Assembly: GCF_000213055.1 (NCBI RefSeq)
Contig: NZ_CM001165.1
Span: 3,556,945 to 3,620,944, forward strand
Length of the DNA: 64,000 nucleotides
Direction: 5' to 3'
Source of the DNA: Streptomyces sp. Tu6071
GTDB lineage: Bacteria; Actinomycetota; Actinomycetes; Streptomycetales; Streptomycetaceae
In this document: positions 51,001 to 58,327 of the stretch, one piece after another
How positions within the stretch are numbered: the first letter of the stretch is position 1
Layout: every line of letters starts with the position of its first letter
Notes under the pieces: generated by a model
What the model saw: only the letters and a program-made list of their open reading frames with translations
What the model was told of the DNA's origin: nothing
The model's database searches: none
Position numbers and translations under genes: made by a program

Positions 51001-52047
51001 GCGAAGGTCCCCGACCACCTCAAGATCACGTTCCGGATCGTCGACGAGCGGCGCAAGAAGCTCGCCGAGGACAAGGACCTCGACGCGCTGCGCGACCGGC
51101 TGCGGCCCAAGGCGCGGCAGGCGCTCTCGCGCGCGGCGGCGGCGACGGCGGAGCGCACGGGGCAGGCGTCGGTCGAGCGGAAGGGGCTCACGGACTGGGG
51201 GGGCCTCGGGACGCTGAGCAAGGTCTTCGAGACGCGGCGCGGCGGGCAGCCGGTGAAGGCGTACCCGGCGCTCGTGGACGAGGGCGACACCGTCGGGGTG
51301 CGGCTCTTCGACAGCGAGGAGGAGCAGCGCGCGGCGATGTGGCGCGGGACGCGACGGCTGATCCTCCGCAACATCCCGGTGAACCCGGCGAAGTTCGCGC
51401 AGGACAAGCTCACCAACCCGCAGAAGCTCGCGCTCTCGGCGAACCCGCACGGCTCGATGCAGGCGCTCTTCGCGGACTGCGCGACGGCCGCGGCGGACCG
51501 GCTGATCGAGCGCGCGGGCGGTCCGGCGTGGGACGAGGCGGGGTACCGGAAGCTGTACGAGTTCGTACGGGCCGGGATCGTGGACACGACCGTCAACGCC
51601 GTTGCCGCCGTGCAGCAGGTCGTGGCGGCCTGGCAGGCGTGCGAAAGACGGCTGAAAAGCACCCGTTCCCCCGCGCTGCTCGCGAACCTGGCGGATGTGC
51701 GCGAACAGCTCGACGAGTTGGTGCACCCGGGCTTCGTGGCGGAGGCCGGGCTGATGCGGCTCTCCGATCTGCTGCGCTATCTGCGGGCCGTGGACCGGCG
51801 CCTCCAGCAGATGCCGGCGAACGCGCAGCGGGACACGACGCGGATGGAGAAGGTCCGCGAGATGCGGGACGAGTACCTGTGGCTCCTGGAGCAGTTCCCG
51901 CCGGGGCGTCCGGTGCCGCGGGAGGCGCGGGACATCCGGTGGATGGTGGAGGAGCTGCGGGTCAGCTACTTCGCGCACGCGCTGGGCACGGCGTACCCGG
52001 TCTCGGACAAGCGGATCGTGAAGGCGATCGACGCGGCGGCGCCGTGA
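48046..52047 (+). CDS. hrpA: DEAH-box ATP-dependent RNA helicase HrpA
   Basis: This 1333-residue protein has the length and order of bacterial HrpA. A helical N-terminus is followed by Walker A VAGETGSGKTTQIPK (about 102), the DEAH box IIIDEAHERSLN (about 197), SAT as ITSATIDPERF and motif VI QRKGRCGRT. Winged-helix and OB-like regions and a long C-terminal extension (DUF3418 type) complete it. HrpA unwinds RNA and helps rescue stalled or colliding ribosomes in E. coli. ATG 48046 has GGAG seven bases upstream. It is flanked by two identical tRNA-Asp genes. Confidence 0.94.
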   Translation: MSTSPAPAPASADLAPRLALLAPRDAQRLGRRLEGTRRMRKPEARSAVLAEIETEITKAEERLAERAAHVPEVSYPPQLPVSAKKDDIADAIREHQVVIVAGETGSGKTTQIPKICLELGRGVRGMIGHTQPRRLAARTVAERVASELDTPLGEAVGWKVRFTDQVSRGTYVKLMTDGILLAEIQTDRELRAYDTIIIDEAHERSLNIDFLLGYLAQLLPRRPDLKVIITSATIDPERFSRHFGDAPIVEVSGRTYPVEVRYRPLLAEDSEEPDRDQTTAIIDAVEELRREPSGDILVFLSGEREIRDTADALEKKKFPFTEVLPLYARLSHAEQNRVFKRAPGDSARRIVLATNVAETSLTVPGIKYVIDPGTARISRYSSRTKVQRLPIEAISQASANQRKGRCGRTSDGICVRLYSEEDFEARPEFTDAEILRTNLASVILQMTSAGLGEIEKFPFIDPPDHRNIRDGVQLLQELGALDPEQKDQRKRLTQTGRRLAQLPVDPRLARMVLEADRNGCVREVMVVAAALSLQDPRERPSEKQAQADQFHARFKDETSDFLAFLNLWTYIREQQKALSSSAFRRMCRNEFLNYLRIREWQDIYAQVRSVAQQLGLNINTDDSPPEQVHVSLLAGLLSHIGMKDVKESTAKDPAQQAKEKRRGGNEYLGARGAKFAVFPGSALFKKPPRYVMSAELVETSRLWARVNARIEPEWAERLGAHLVKRAYSEPHWEKDQAAVMAYEKVTLYGVTLAAQRKVNYGRIDPEVSRELFIRNALVEGDWRTHHKFFADNRRLLTEVEELEHRARRRGIVVDDEALYDFYDERVPAHVVSGAHFDSWWKRKRQEEAELLDFERSMLLTEAARGITKDDYPDRWRQGPLDFRVTYQFEPGADADGVTVHVPLQVLNQVTSEGFDWQIPGLREEVVTELIRSLPKPVRRNYVPAPNFAQRFLATASPLSAPLTTALAKGLQQMVGVPVTAGDFDVAKVPDHLKITFRIVDERRKKLAEDKDLDALRDRLRPKARQALSRAAAATAERTGQASVERKGLTDWGGLGTLSKVFETRRGGQPVKAYPALVDEGDTVGVRLFDSEEEQRAAMWRGTRRLILRNIPVNPAKFAQDKLTNPQKLALSANPHGSMQALFADCATAAADRLIERAGGPAWDEAGYRKLYEFVRAGIVDTTVNAVAAVQQVVAAWQACERRLKSTRSPALLANLADVREQLDELVHPGFVAEAGLMRLSDLLRYLRAVDRRLQQMPANAQRDTTRMEKVREMRDEYLWLLEQFPPGRPVPREARDIRWMVEELRVSYFAHALGTAYPVSDKRIVKAIDAAAP

Positions 52048-52069
52048 GCGGGCGCTCACGGACAGCGAG

Positions 52070-52100
52070 TTCGACCAGGACCCCGGGGCTGCTGTAGAGT
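52070..52100 (+). promoter_or_regulatory. Promoter of second tRNA-Asp
   Basis: TTCGAC (52070-52075) and TAGAGT (52095-52100) are 19 bases apart, just after the hrpA stop and 47 bases before the tRNA. Confidence 0.45.
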
Positions 52101-52147
52101 CCTTCTCGCAGCCCAGCGCGGTGAACAACCGCGAAGGTGCCGCTTCT

Positions 52148-52222
52148 GGTCCTGTGGAGCAGTTTGGAGTGCTCGCCACCCTGTCAAGGTGGAGGCCGCG
52201 GGTTCAAATCCCGTCAGGACCG
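52148..52222 (+). tRNA. tRNA-Asp (GTC), copy 2
   Basis: This 75-base gene is identical over its full length to the tRNA-Asp at 47748-47822, in the same orientation and exactly 4400 bases away. Confidence 0.95.
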
Positions 52223-52238
52223 CAGCAGAGACAGCGAA

Positions 52239-52272
52239 CGAAAGGCCCGTCACCCCGGTGGCGGGCCTTTCG
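52239..52272 (+). terminator. Terminator after second tRNA-Asp
   Basis: CGAAAGGCCCG (52239-52249) and CGGGCCTTTCG (52262-52272) form an 11-bp stem, extended inward by CACC/GGTG. It lies 17 bases beyond the tRNA. Confidence 0.75.
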
Positions 52273-52944
52273 CGTGCGCCTTCCCCTGCGCCCGCGCGAC
52301 CCCGCACGCCCTCCGCGCCGCACCCGCCCCCGCGCGCCTTCCGCACCGCTCCCGCCCGCCCCCTCGGGAGCGGTATGCGCCCAGCCGGACGCGGGTAGTT
52401 GACCATCCCTTGCCCTCGGCTGACCAACTCTTGCCTTGACCCGTCGCCTTACGCGCGAGTAATCCGTAAGCGGGCTCTGGCGGCCCCTGAGTGCCCCTGG
52501 GAGCGCCCGGGAGCCGCACGGGCACGAAAGTCCCCCCAACGAGTGATATCGCGGCGCGAGAAGCCCCTACAGCGGGTGCGAGCTGATAGGTGTTCTCCCA
52601 CGCCGTCGAACACGCGGCCACCGGGCGAAAGGAGGCCCCCGCCCCACTAACGCACAGTGCGTGGTCGCCACAAGGAGTCCGCAGTGTGACGGGTGTCACG
52701 GAATTTCTTGGCGGACAGGTCGGACTTAACCCGCGCCTACATGGGGTCAATTTAATATGTGCAATTGCACCGTCATGCACGGAGCTGAATACTCCCCCGG
52801 CATGACCGCACACTTTGCCACGCCACCCCCCGCGGACCACCGGCCTCGCAGCCCGGTCCGCACACTTCCGCACACCCGCACCGGATGAGGGGCCTCCCCG
52901 GGAACCGCGCGGGCCGCGCCGGAGGGCGGGCGCGCGCGGGCAAC
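52273..52944. other. Intergenic region between tRNA-Asp and bldC
   Basis: No gene is convincing. The stretch contains a GTGAC-GGGT-GTCAC palindrome (52686-52699) and an unusually AT-rich segment (about 52690-52800) with TTAATATG near 52751, which looks like a promoter. A small RNA could lie here, but I see no defined structure. Confidence 0.5.
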
Positions 52945-52980
52945 AAAAAACCGCGCTGGACCCGGCGGAGTCCAGCGCGG
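52945..52980 (-). terminator. Intrinsic terminator with U-tract downstream of bldC
   Basis: GTCCAGCGCGG and its complement (52951-52961 with 52970-52980) form an 11-bp stem. On the minus strand it is followed by TTTTTTG (52950-52944). This is a textbook intrinsic terminator and unusual for this genus, where U-tracts are generally absent. Confidence 0.85.
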
Positions 52981-53080
52981 CCAATGACGTACCCAAGACT
53001 TGCGGCAAGGACGCCTGTTGGGGCAGGCGGCCGACGTCGGATATGAAGCTGTGAAGCGGGGCGGAACGGGTTTGGGGACC

Positions 53081-53106
53081 CGAAACGCCCGGTAGAGCCC
53101 GTTTCG
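53081..53106 (-). terminator. Hairpin close to bldC stop
   Basis: CGAAACG (53081-53087) pairs with CGTTTCG (53100-53106) with a 12-base loop, nine bases beyond the bldC stop codon. It may be a weak first terminator or a 3' stabilising element ahead of the stronger hairpin at 52951. Confidence 0.4.
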
Positions 53107-53114
53107 CCGCGCGA

Positions 53115-53321
53115 TCAGGACTCGCTGCGCTGCTGGGGGATACCCGCCAGCAGGGCGCGAACCTCGGCCTCGCGGTAACGGCGGTGCCCGCCGAGCGTGC
53201 GGATCGACGTGAGCTTGCCGGCCTTCGCCCAGCGCGTGACCGTCTTGGGGTCGACGCGGAACATCGTGGCGACCTCAGCCGGGGTCAGCAGGGCCTCGGC
53301 ATCAGGGGTGCGAGCGGTCAT
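53115..53321 (-). CDS. bldC: Developmental transcription factor BldC (MerR-like)
   Basis: This 68-residue protein matches my memory of Streptomyces BldC almost residue for residue: MTARTPDAEALLTPAEVATM, FRVDPKTVTRWAKAGKLTSI, and GGHRRYREAEVRALLAGIPQ. It consists of a MerR-type winged helix-turn-helix with no effector domain. BldC binds direct repeats cooperatively and delays entry into development. ATG 53321 has GAGGAGG six bases upstream. A 5' leader with an ACCGA...TCGGT hairpin precedes it, and an intrinsic terminator lies about 135 bases beyond the stop. Confidence 0.97.
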   Translation of the reverse strand: MTARTPDAEALLTPAEVATMFRVDPKTVTRWAKAGKLTSIRTLGGHRRYREAEVRALLAGIPQQRSES

Positions 53322-53530
53322 GAGCGGCCTCCTCGGGAGAACCGAACCTTCTCGGTTCATTCCTCTAAATTCTGCACCTTGACCCGCGTTGCCCGAAATG
53401 GGCGGACGAAGGTCGAGTCGGTTATAGGACGAACGGCTTGTCCTCGGCACTACAACTACACCATCCGTCCAGCCGCGTCGGCCAAACCGATGGAATTGCC
53501 CTCTCAGACGGCCATCAGCGACGGAAGCCG

Positions 53531-53653
53531 ATGGACCGTGCCATAGCGGACAGTTACTCCGCCGTAACGATCAGTCACAGCAAGATCGCTGACCACTACA
53601 CCCCCCACGAAAGTACTTTCCCGGACGAGGCACGACAAACCGCCCACAAGTGA
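53531..53653 (+). CDS. Possible small ORF (40 residues) upstream of bldC, opposite strand
   Basis: ATG 53531 (MDRAIADSYSAVTISHSKIA) follows GGAAG with a three-base gap and ends at TGA 53653. A hairpin terminator begins five bases later and its right arm is followed by TTTT, implying a transcript that ends here. GC3 is only about 70%, well below neighbouring genes, and I do not recognise the sequence. It may be a real small protein, or the transcript may be noncoding. Confidence 0.3.
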   Translation: MDRAIADSYSAVTISHSKIADHYTPHESTFPDEARQTAHK

Positions 53654-53657
53654 ACGG

Positions 53658-53690
53658 AAGGAGCCCGCACAGGGCTCCTTGTCCTATTTT
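53658..53690 (+). terminator. Intrinsic-type terminator
   Basis: AAGGAGCCC (53658-53666) and GGGCTCCTT (53672-53680) form a 9-bp stem followed by GTCCTATTTT. It must terminate a plus-strand transcript originating in the bldC upstream region. Confidence 0.7.
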
Positions 53691-54057
53691 GGCACGAGGA
53701 GGGGGGAAGGCCGCAAGGGGCCCTCTACGTGCGATCCGTCACGGATCACCCCGCTTGCCCCGGTCTGGCGCCGGGCCGGACGGGGCCGTCAACCACCTTC
53801 CACGGAGACGGACTCGGAAGGGTTCACGGCGTGCGCCGGAGTGAAGGGTACGCAGCGGGGGCGCGAGCGCGCGAGGACGGCGACGGGCCCCCGCCGAAAG
53901 CGCCCGGCCGGGCGCCCCCCTCGGTTCGCGAACTGCGGCGGCCCCGGTGGGCGGACTGCCCGTCCCGAGCAGGCGAACCATTGCGTCCTCAGGGGGCGAA
54001 CCCCCACATCCTGAGTGGGCGAACCACCGCGTCCTCAGGCGCCGGACAGCCGCGTCC
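53691..54057. other. Gap containing the 23-bp repeat array
   Basis: The first 235 bases show no gene or clear signal. The rest is the tandem array described separately (53927-54086), which runs into the 3' end of the hypothetical gene. Confidence 0.6.
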
Positions 54058-54086
54058 TCAGTTGGCGAACTGCCGCTCGCGCACCG
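53927..54086. repeat. 23-bp imperfect tandem repeat, about seven units
   Basis: Units beginning GGCGAACC or close variants start at 53972, 53995, 54018, 54041 and 54064, exactly 23 bases apart. Two more diverged units lie upstream (53927 and 53950, the latter 22 bases). The core is GGCGAACCACCGCGTCCTCAG. The last unit contains the stop codon of the hypothetical gene (54058), so the array appears to have grown from the gene's 3' end. Confidence 0.85.
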
Positions 54087-54888
54087 CGCGCCACCGCTCC
54101 ACGAGCCGCCCGTACGCCTCGCCCGCCGCCTCCGGCTCGTCGTCCCGCAGCCCCGCGAGCGCCGCCGCCATGTCGGCCGCCGAGTGGTCCTCGTCCAGGC
54201 CCTCCGCCGTGAGCGCGTGGACGAGACCGCCGTAGTCGAGTTCGACGAGCGAGCGCGGGTGGAAGTCCTCCAGCCAGCTGCCCACGTCGATGAGCCCGTC
54301 CACGAGCGCGCCCTCCTCCACCGTGTCCCGCAGCGCCTTGAGCCCGCGCGCGACGCGACGGCGGGCCTCGACCATGGGGGTGCGGTAGCGGAGCCGGGGC
54401 GGCTCGGGCCGCCACTCGCGCTCGCCGTCCGCGACGAGCGCGAACCAGCTCAGCGGGACCTGCCAGCGGCCCGTGCGGATCCACGGCCGCGCGTCCGGAT
54501 GCCGGGTGAGCCACCGATCGAAATCAGCCATCGCCTGCTTGCGCACGACCTCGGGCAGCGCGGCGTCGAGGACCGGGGCCGGCAGTTCGTCCGCCAGGCC
54601 GCCCAGCGCCTGCCAGCCGCGCAGCCGGGTCCGCCAGGGGCACACGCACACGACCCCGTCCACCTCGGCGACGAAGGCGTCCCCGCTCTCGTGCACGGGG
54701 ACGGGGATCGGCGGAGTGGGCAGCAGATCGGCGAGCGAGCGGCGCAACTCGTCCTGACAGGAGGGGAGTTCGGCCTTCTGCGCGTACCGCTCCCAGTATG
54801 CGCGCTCGGCGTCGGGGAAGGCGGCGAGCGGCTCGTAGACACGGAGGTAGGCGGCGTACGGGACGCTCAGCGAGGACACCTTGGGCAC
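54058..54888 (-). CDS. Conserved hypothetical protein, 276 residues
   Basis: This protein has no motif that I recognise, but the position between bldC and vdh recalls a conserved Streptomyces hypothetical gene. It is rich in Trp, Arg and Glu ([40 protein letters not shown]), with no signal peptide or transmembrane segment. GTG 54888 ([15 protein letters not shown]) has GGAGGAA upstream. The C-terminus ([14 protein letters not shown]) merges into the 23-bp repeat array. Confidence 0.85.
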   Translation of the reverse strand: MPKVSSLSVPYAAYLRVYEPLAAFPDAERAYWERYAQKAELPSCQDELRRSLADLLPTPPIPVPVHESGDAFVAEVDGVVCVCPWRTRLRGWQALGGLADELPAPVLDAALPEVVRKQAMADFDRWLTRHPDARPWIRTGRWQVPLSWFALVADGEREWRPEPPRLRYRTPMVEARRRVARGLKALRDTVEEGALVDGLIDVGSWLEDFHPRSLVELDYGGLVHALTAEGLDEDHSAADMAAALAGLRDDEPEAAGEAYGRLVERWRAVRERQFAN

Positions 54889-55121
54889 GCTTCCTCCCTC
54901 CCCGGTCCCAGGCGGGGAAAACCCGCGCGACCACACCGTCCCGCCCATCGTGCCACGCACGCCCCTCACCCTCCCGGGTGATCCCCGCCACGTCCCGCCC
55001 GGGGCGGCCCCGCACGTCCTACGCTCATGCCGGACCGTCCCCACCACCCTCGCGGGACGGGACGTTCGCCACCGCACACGCGCGGCGGCGCAAGCGACTT
55101 CACGATCGAGGAGTCACCACA

Positions 55122-56261
55122 GTGACCGACACGGACAACGGCGTTCTGCACGGCCTCTTCCACCCCGAGACCACCGCGGGCGACGCCGGCGGGCACGAGC
55201 AGGTCGTGCTCTGGCAGGACCGCGCGAGCGGCCTCAAGGCGATCATCGCCGTCCACTCCACCGCGCTCGGGCCCGCTCTCGGCGGCACCCGTTTCCACGC
55301 CTACGCGAACGAGGCCGACGCGCTCGCCGACGCGCTGCGGCTCTCGCGCGGCATGTCGTACAAGAACGCGATGGCGGGCCTGCGGCAGGGCGGCGGCAAG
55401 GCCGTCATCATCGGCGACCCCGCGCGCGACAAGACGGAGAACCTCCTCCTCGCCTACGGCCGCGCGGTCGCCTCGCTCGCCGGGCGCTACGTCACGGCGT
55501 GCGACGTCGGCACGTACGTCGCGGACATGGACGTCGTCGCGCGGACCAACCCGTGGACGACGGGCCGCTCCCCCGAGAACGGCGGCGCGGGCGACTCCTC
55601 GGTGCTCACGGCCTACGGCGTCTTCGAGGGGATGCGCGCCGGGGCGGCCGAGCTGTGGGGCGCGCCGACGCTCGCGGGCCGCACGGTCGGGGTCGCGGGC
55701 ATCGGCAAGGTCGGCCGCTACCTCGTGGACCACCTCGTCGAGGACGGCGCGGAGGTCGTCGTGACCGACGTGCGCGAGGCGGCGGTACGGGACGTGGCCG
55801 CGCGGCACGCGGGGCGGGTCCGGGTCGTCGCCGACACGGGGACGCTGATCCGTACGGAGGGTCTCGACGTCTACGCGCCGTGCGCGCTCGGCGGCGCGCT
55901 CGACGACGAGAGCGTCCCCGCCCTGACCGCGCGCCTCGTCTGCGGAGCGGCGAACAACCAGCTCGCCCACCCCGGCGTCGAGAAGGACCTCGCGGACCGG
56001 GGCATCCTGTACGCGCCCGACTACGTGGTGAACGCGGGGGGCGTCATCCAGGTGGCGGCGGAGCAGGGCGGCGGCTTCGACTTCGAGCAGTGCAAGGCCA
56101 AGACGGCGCGCATCTTCGAAACGGTGTGCGAAGTGTTCGCGGCAGCGAAGGCGGGGGGCGTGCCCCCGGCGGTGGCGGCGGACCGGCTGGCGGAGGAGCG
56201 GATGACGAAGGCGACGGTCAACGTGCCGGGCCCCGCCGTCTCCAGCCCCTCCGGCCTTTGA
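55122..56261 (+). CDS. vdh: Valine/leucine dehydrogenase
   Basis: This 379-residue NAD-dependent enzyme oxidatively deaminates branched-chain amino acids to 2-oxo acids, which feed catabolism and polyketide precursors. It has the Glu/Leu/Phe/Val dehydrogenase pattern: [13 protein letters not shown] with the catalytic Lys (about 93), the NAD loop [17 protein letters not shown] (about 190), and the [11 protein letters not shown] and [13 protein letters not shown] segments. GTG 55122 has GAGGAG nine bases upstream. The divergent hypothetical gene starts 233 bases away. A hairpin terminator follows. Confidence 0.95.
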   Translation: MTDTDNGVLHGLFHPETTAGDAGGHEQVVLWQDRASGLKAIIAVHSTALGPALGGTRFHAYANEADALADALRLSRGMSYKNAMAGLRQGGGKAVIIGDPARDKTENLLLAYGRAVASLAGRYVTACDVGTYVADMDVVARTNPWTTGRSPENGGAGDSSVLTAYGVFEGMRAGAAELWGAPTLAGRTVGVAGIGKVGRYLVDHLVEDGAEVVVTDVREAAVRDVAARHAGRVRVVADTGTLIRTEGLDVYAPCALGGALDDESVPALTARLVCGAANNQLAHPGVEKDLADRGILYAPDYVVNAGGVIQVAAEQGGGFDFEQCKAKTARIFETVCEVFAAAKAGGVPPAVAADRLAEERMTKATVNVPGPAVSSPSGL

Positions 56262-56270
56262 GGAGCGGGG

Positions 56271-56302
56271 GTCCGGGGCGGCCCCTGGGGAACGCCCCGG
56301 AC
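56271..56302 (+). terminator. Terminator of vdh
   Basis: GTCCGGGGCG (56271-56280) pairs with CGCCCCGGAC (56293-56302). The 12-base loop contains an inner CCCC/GGGG pairing. It starts ten bases after the stop codon. Confidence 0.7.
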
Positions 56303-56375
56303 ACGGCAGGCCGCTCCGCCACCCGTCGGGAGACAGAACTCACCCCGTCCGGCGGGTCGCCCGTCCAGATAAGGC

Positions 56376-56392
56376 TAAAATCGTCGTTGACC
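56376..56392 (+). promoter_or_regulatory. AT-rich promoter-like segment upstream of DUF3073 gene
   Basis: TAAAAT (56376-56381) and TTGACC (56387-56392) lie in an AT-rich patch about 200 bases before the DUF3073 start. TTGACC is followed 18 bases later by TAACGC. Either hexamer could belong to the promoter; the real start site is unclear. Confidence 0.35.
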
Positions 56393-56582
56393 AGCGACGA
56401 CAGCCTTCCGTAACGCCCCCGCGACACCGCACCCGTCACGGGCGGCGTACCGGATGCCCGTCGGAGCAGGTACCGTGGAACCACTACGGGCACGGCCTCT
56501 CATCGTGGAGTGCCGTCCCTGATACATGAACGCGTGTCAAGACTCTGGGGCCGTCGAGCCCCGTCACCGAGGGGGTCGAGCC

Positions 56583-56840
56583 ATGGGGCGCGGCCGGGCC
56601 AAGGCCAAGCAGACGAAGGTCGCCCGCCAGCTGAAGTACAACAGCGGCGGGACTGACCTCTCGCGTCTGGCCAACGAGCTGGGCGCTTCGACGTCGAGTC
56701 AGCCTCCGAACGGCAAGCCGTTCGAGGACGACGAGGAAGACGACCCGTACGCGCAGTACGCGGATCGTTACGACGCCGACGACGACGAGGACGAGGCGGA
56801 CGGGCAGTCTCCGTCCTCCTCCCGCCACCACGACGCTTGA
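56583..56840 (+). CDS. DUF3073 small basic/acidic protein
   Basis: This 85-residue protein has a strongly basic N-terminus (MGRGRAKAKQTKVARQLKYN) and a strongly acidic tail (FEDDEEDDPYAQYADRYDAD). It matches the actinobacterial DUF3073 family, which is conserved next to purM in Streptomyces. The function is unknown; nucleic acid binding through the basic end is plausible. ATG 56583 has GGGGG upstream. A hairpin follows the stop and separates it from the convergent purM gene. Confidence 0.9.
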   Translation: MGRGRAKAKQTKVARQLKYNSGGTDLSRLANELGASTSSQPPNGKPFEDDEEDDPYAQYADRYDADDDEDEADGQSPSSSRHHDA

Positions 56841-56857
56841 CCTCGCGGTCTCGCGGT

Positions 56858-56887
56858 ACCCGGTCCGGGCTACGACCCGGACCGGGT
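56858..56887. terminator. Convergent terminator, DUF3073 side
   Basis: ACCCGGTCCGGG (56858-56869) and CCCGGACCGGGT (56876-56887) form a 12-bp stem followed on the plus strand by TTTA. Confidence 0.75.
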
Positions 56888-56991
56888 TTACTGCTGTCCC
56901 CGAGCGGTAGCGGCGACGCTTCGTAGCCGGCGGTAACGGCACGTGCGTCCCGCACGTCGTGGTGGAGAACCCACACCGAGAGCACCACCGC

Positions 56992-57054
56992 GGGCGCGGC
57001 GGCGCGCGACGGCACCCGGATCACCGGATGCGCCGTCGTGCGACCGCCGCGCCC
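56992..57054 (-). terminator. Extended hairpin after purM
   Basis: GGGCGCGGCGG (56992-57002) pairs with CCGCCGCGCCC (57044-57054). Inner pairing (CGACGGC with GCCGTCG, CCGG with CCGG) extends it to an imperfect stem of about 28 bp. It begins five bases after the purM stop codon. Confidence 0.7.
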
Positions 57055-57059
57055 GTGTG

Positions 57060-58139
57060 TCACTTCGCGTACTCCCCGACGAGGGCCGCGCCCTCGGTGT
57101 GCGCGCCCCGGGCCAGGACCTCACCGGCGACCCAGGCGTCCACGCCCCGGTCGGCGAGGGTCGCGAGCGCGGGCTCGACCGCTTCGGCGGGCACGGCGGC
57201 GATCATGCCGACGCCCATGTTGAGGGTCTTCTCCAGCTCCTCGCGGGCCACGTCACCCGTGCGGCCCACGAGGTCGAAGACGGGTGCGGGCGCCCAGGTG
57301 GTGCGGTCGAGTCGCGCGTGCAGGTGGTCCGGGATGACGCGGGCCAGGTTCGCCGCGAGCCCGCCGCCCGTGATGTGCGAGAAGGCGTGGACCTCACTCG
57401 TACGGAGCAGCGCGAGGCAGTCGAGCGAGTAGATCTTCGTCGGCTCCAGAAGTTCCTCGCCGAGCGTGCGGCCGAAGTCCTCGAAGCGGCGGTCGAGCGA
57501 GAGCCCGCCCCGGTCGAGGAGGACGTGCCGGACGAGCGAGTAGCCGTTGGAGTGCAGGCCCGAGGAGGCCATCGCGATCAGGACGTCGCCCTCGCGGACC
57601 CGGTCCGCGCCGAGGACGCGGTCGGCCTCGACGGCTCCCGTACCGGCACCGGCGACGTCGAAGTCGTCCGCGCCGAGCAGCCCCGGGTGCTCGGCGGTCT
57701 CGCCGCCGACGAGGGCGCAGCCCGCGAGGACGCAGCCCTCGGCGATGCCCTTGACGATGGCGGCGATCCGCTCGGGGTGGACCTTGCCGACGCAGATGTA
57801 GTCGGTCATGAAGAGCGGCTCGGCCCCGCACACGACGATGTCGTCCATGACCATCGCGACGAGGTCGTGGCCGATGGTGTCGTAGACGCCGAGCTGGCGC
57901 GCGAGGTCGACCTTGGTGCCGACGCCGTCGGTCGCCGAGGCGAGCAGCGGGCGCTCGTAGCGCTTGAGCGCGGAGGCGTCGAAGAGCCCGGCGAAGCCGC
58001 CGAGGCCGCCGACGACCTCGGGGCGGGTGGCCTTGGCGACCCACTTCTTCATCAGCTCGACGGCGAGGTCACCGGCCTCGATGTCGACGCCCGCCGACTT
58101 GTACGAGGCGCCGGTGGGCTGGGCGGGGGTGGGAGACAT
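57060..58139 (-). CDS. purM: Phosphoribosylformylglycinamidine cyclo-ligase PurM
   Basis: PurM (AIR synthetase) closes the imidazole ring in the fifth step of purine synthesis using ATP. The sequence shows the family start GASYKSAGVDIEAGD, the ATP/Mg region LLASATDGVGTKVDLA, ALVGGETAEHPG and MASSGLHSNGYSLVR. The C-terminal domain contains ITGGGLAANLARVIP. Start ATG 58139 (MSPTPAQPTGASY) fits homologues; ATG 58145, two codons earlier, is equally possible. It lies 188 bases downstream of purF on the same strand, the usual order in Streptomyces. Confidence 0.96.
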   Translation of the reverse strand: MSPTPAQPTGASYKSAGVDIEAGDLAVELMKKWVAKATRPEVVGGLGGFAGLFDASALKRYERPLLASATDGVGTKVDLARQLGVYDTIGHDLVAMVMDDIVVCGAEPLFMTDYICVGKVHPERIAAIVKGIAEGCVLAGCALVGGETAEHPGLLGADDFDVAGAGTGAVEADRVLGADRVREGDVLIAMASSGLHSNGYSLVRHVLLDRGGLSLDRRFEDFGRTLGEELLEPTKIYSLDCLALLRTSEVHAFSHITGGGLAANLARVIPDHLHARLDRTTWAPAPVFDLVGRTGDVAREELEKTLNMGVGMIAAVPAEAVEPALATLADRGVDAWVAGEVLARGAHTEGAALVGEYAK

Positions 58140-58327
58140 GCGCATTCAGGTCTTTCGTCTGCGGGGCGGCGGCGGTTCTCCGCGCGGGCTGGGGTCACGG
58201 GTCACGTGTACGCGCGGCGTCGGGCCGCCGGGGTACGGGCGGGTGCGGGCGTACGGGGACGGGTGGGCCCGCGCCTTCGGTGCCGGGGGCCGCGCCGCGT
58301 GGCCCGTACCCCGGCACCTCGCCCGGC

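Noticed and set aside
52686..52699. GTGAC-GGGT-GTCAC palindrome as a Crp site
   Set aside because: The spacer is four bases rather than the six expected for Crp, and there is no neighbouring catabolic gene, so it is noted only as an inverted repeat.
57060..58145. Antisense ORFs opposite purM and purF
   Set aside because: They arise from the high GC third-position bias of the real genes; no motif or ribosome site supports them.
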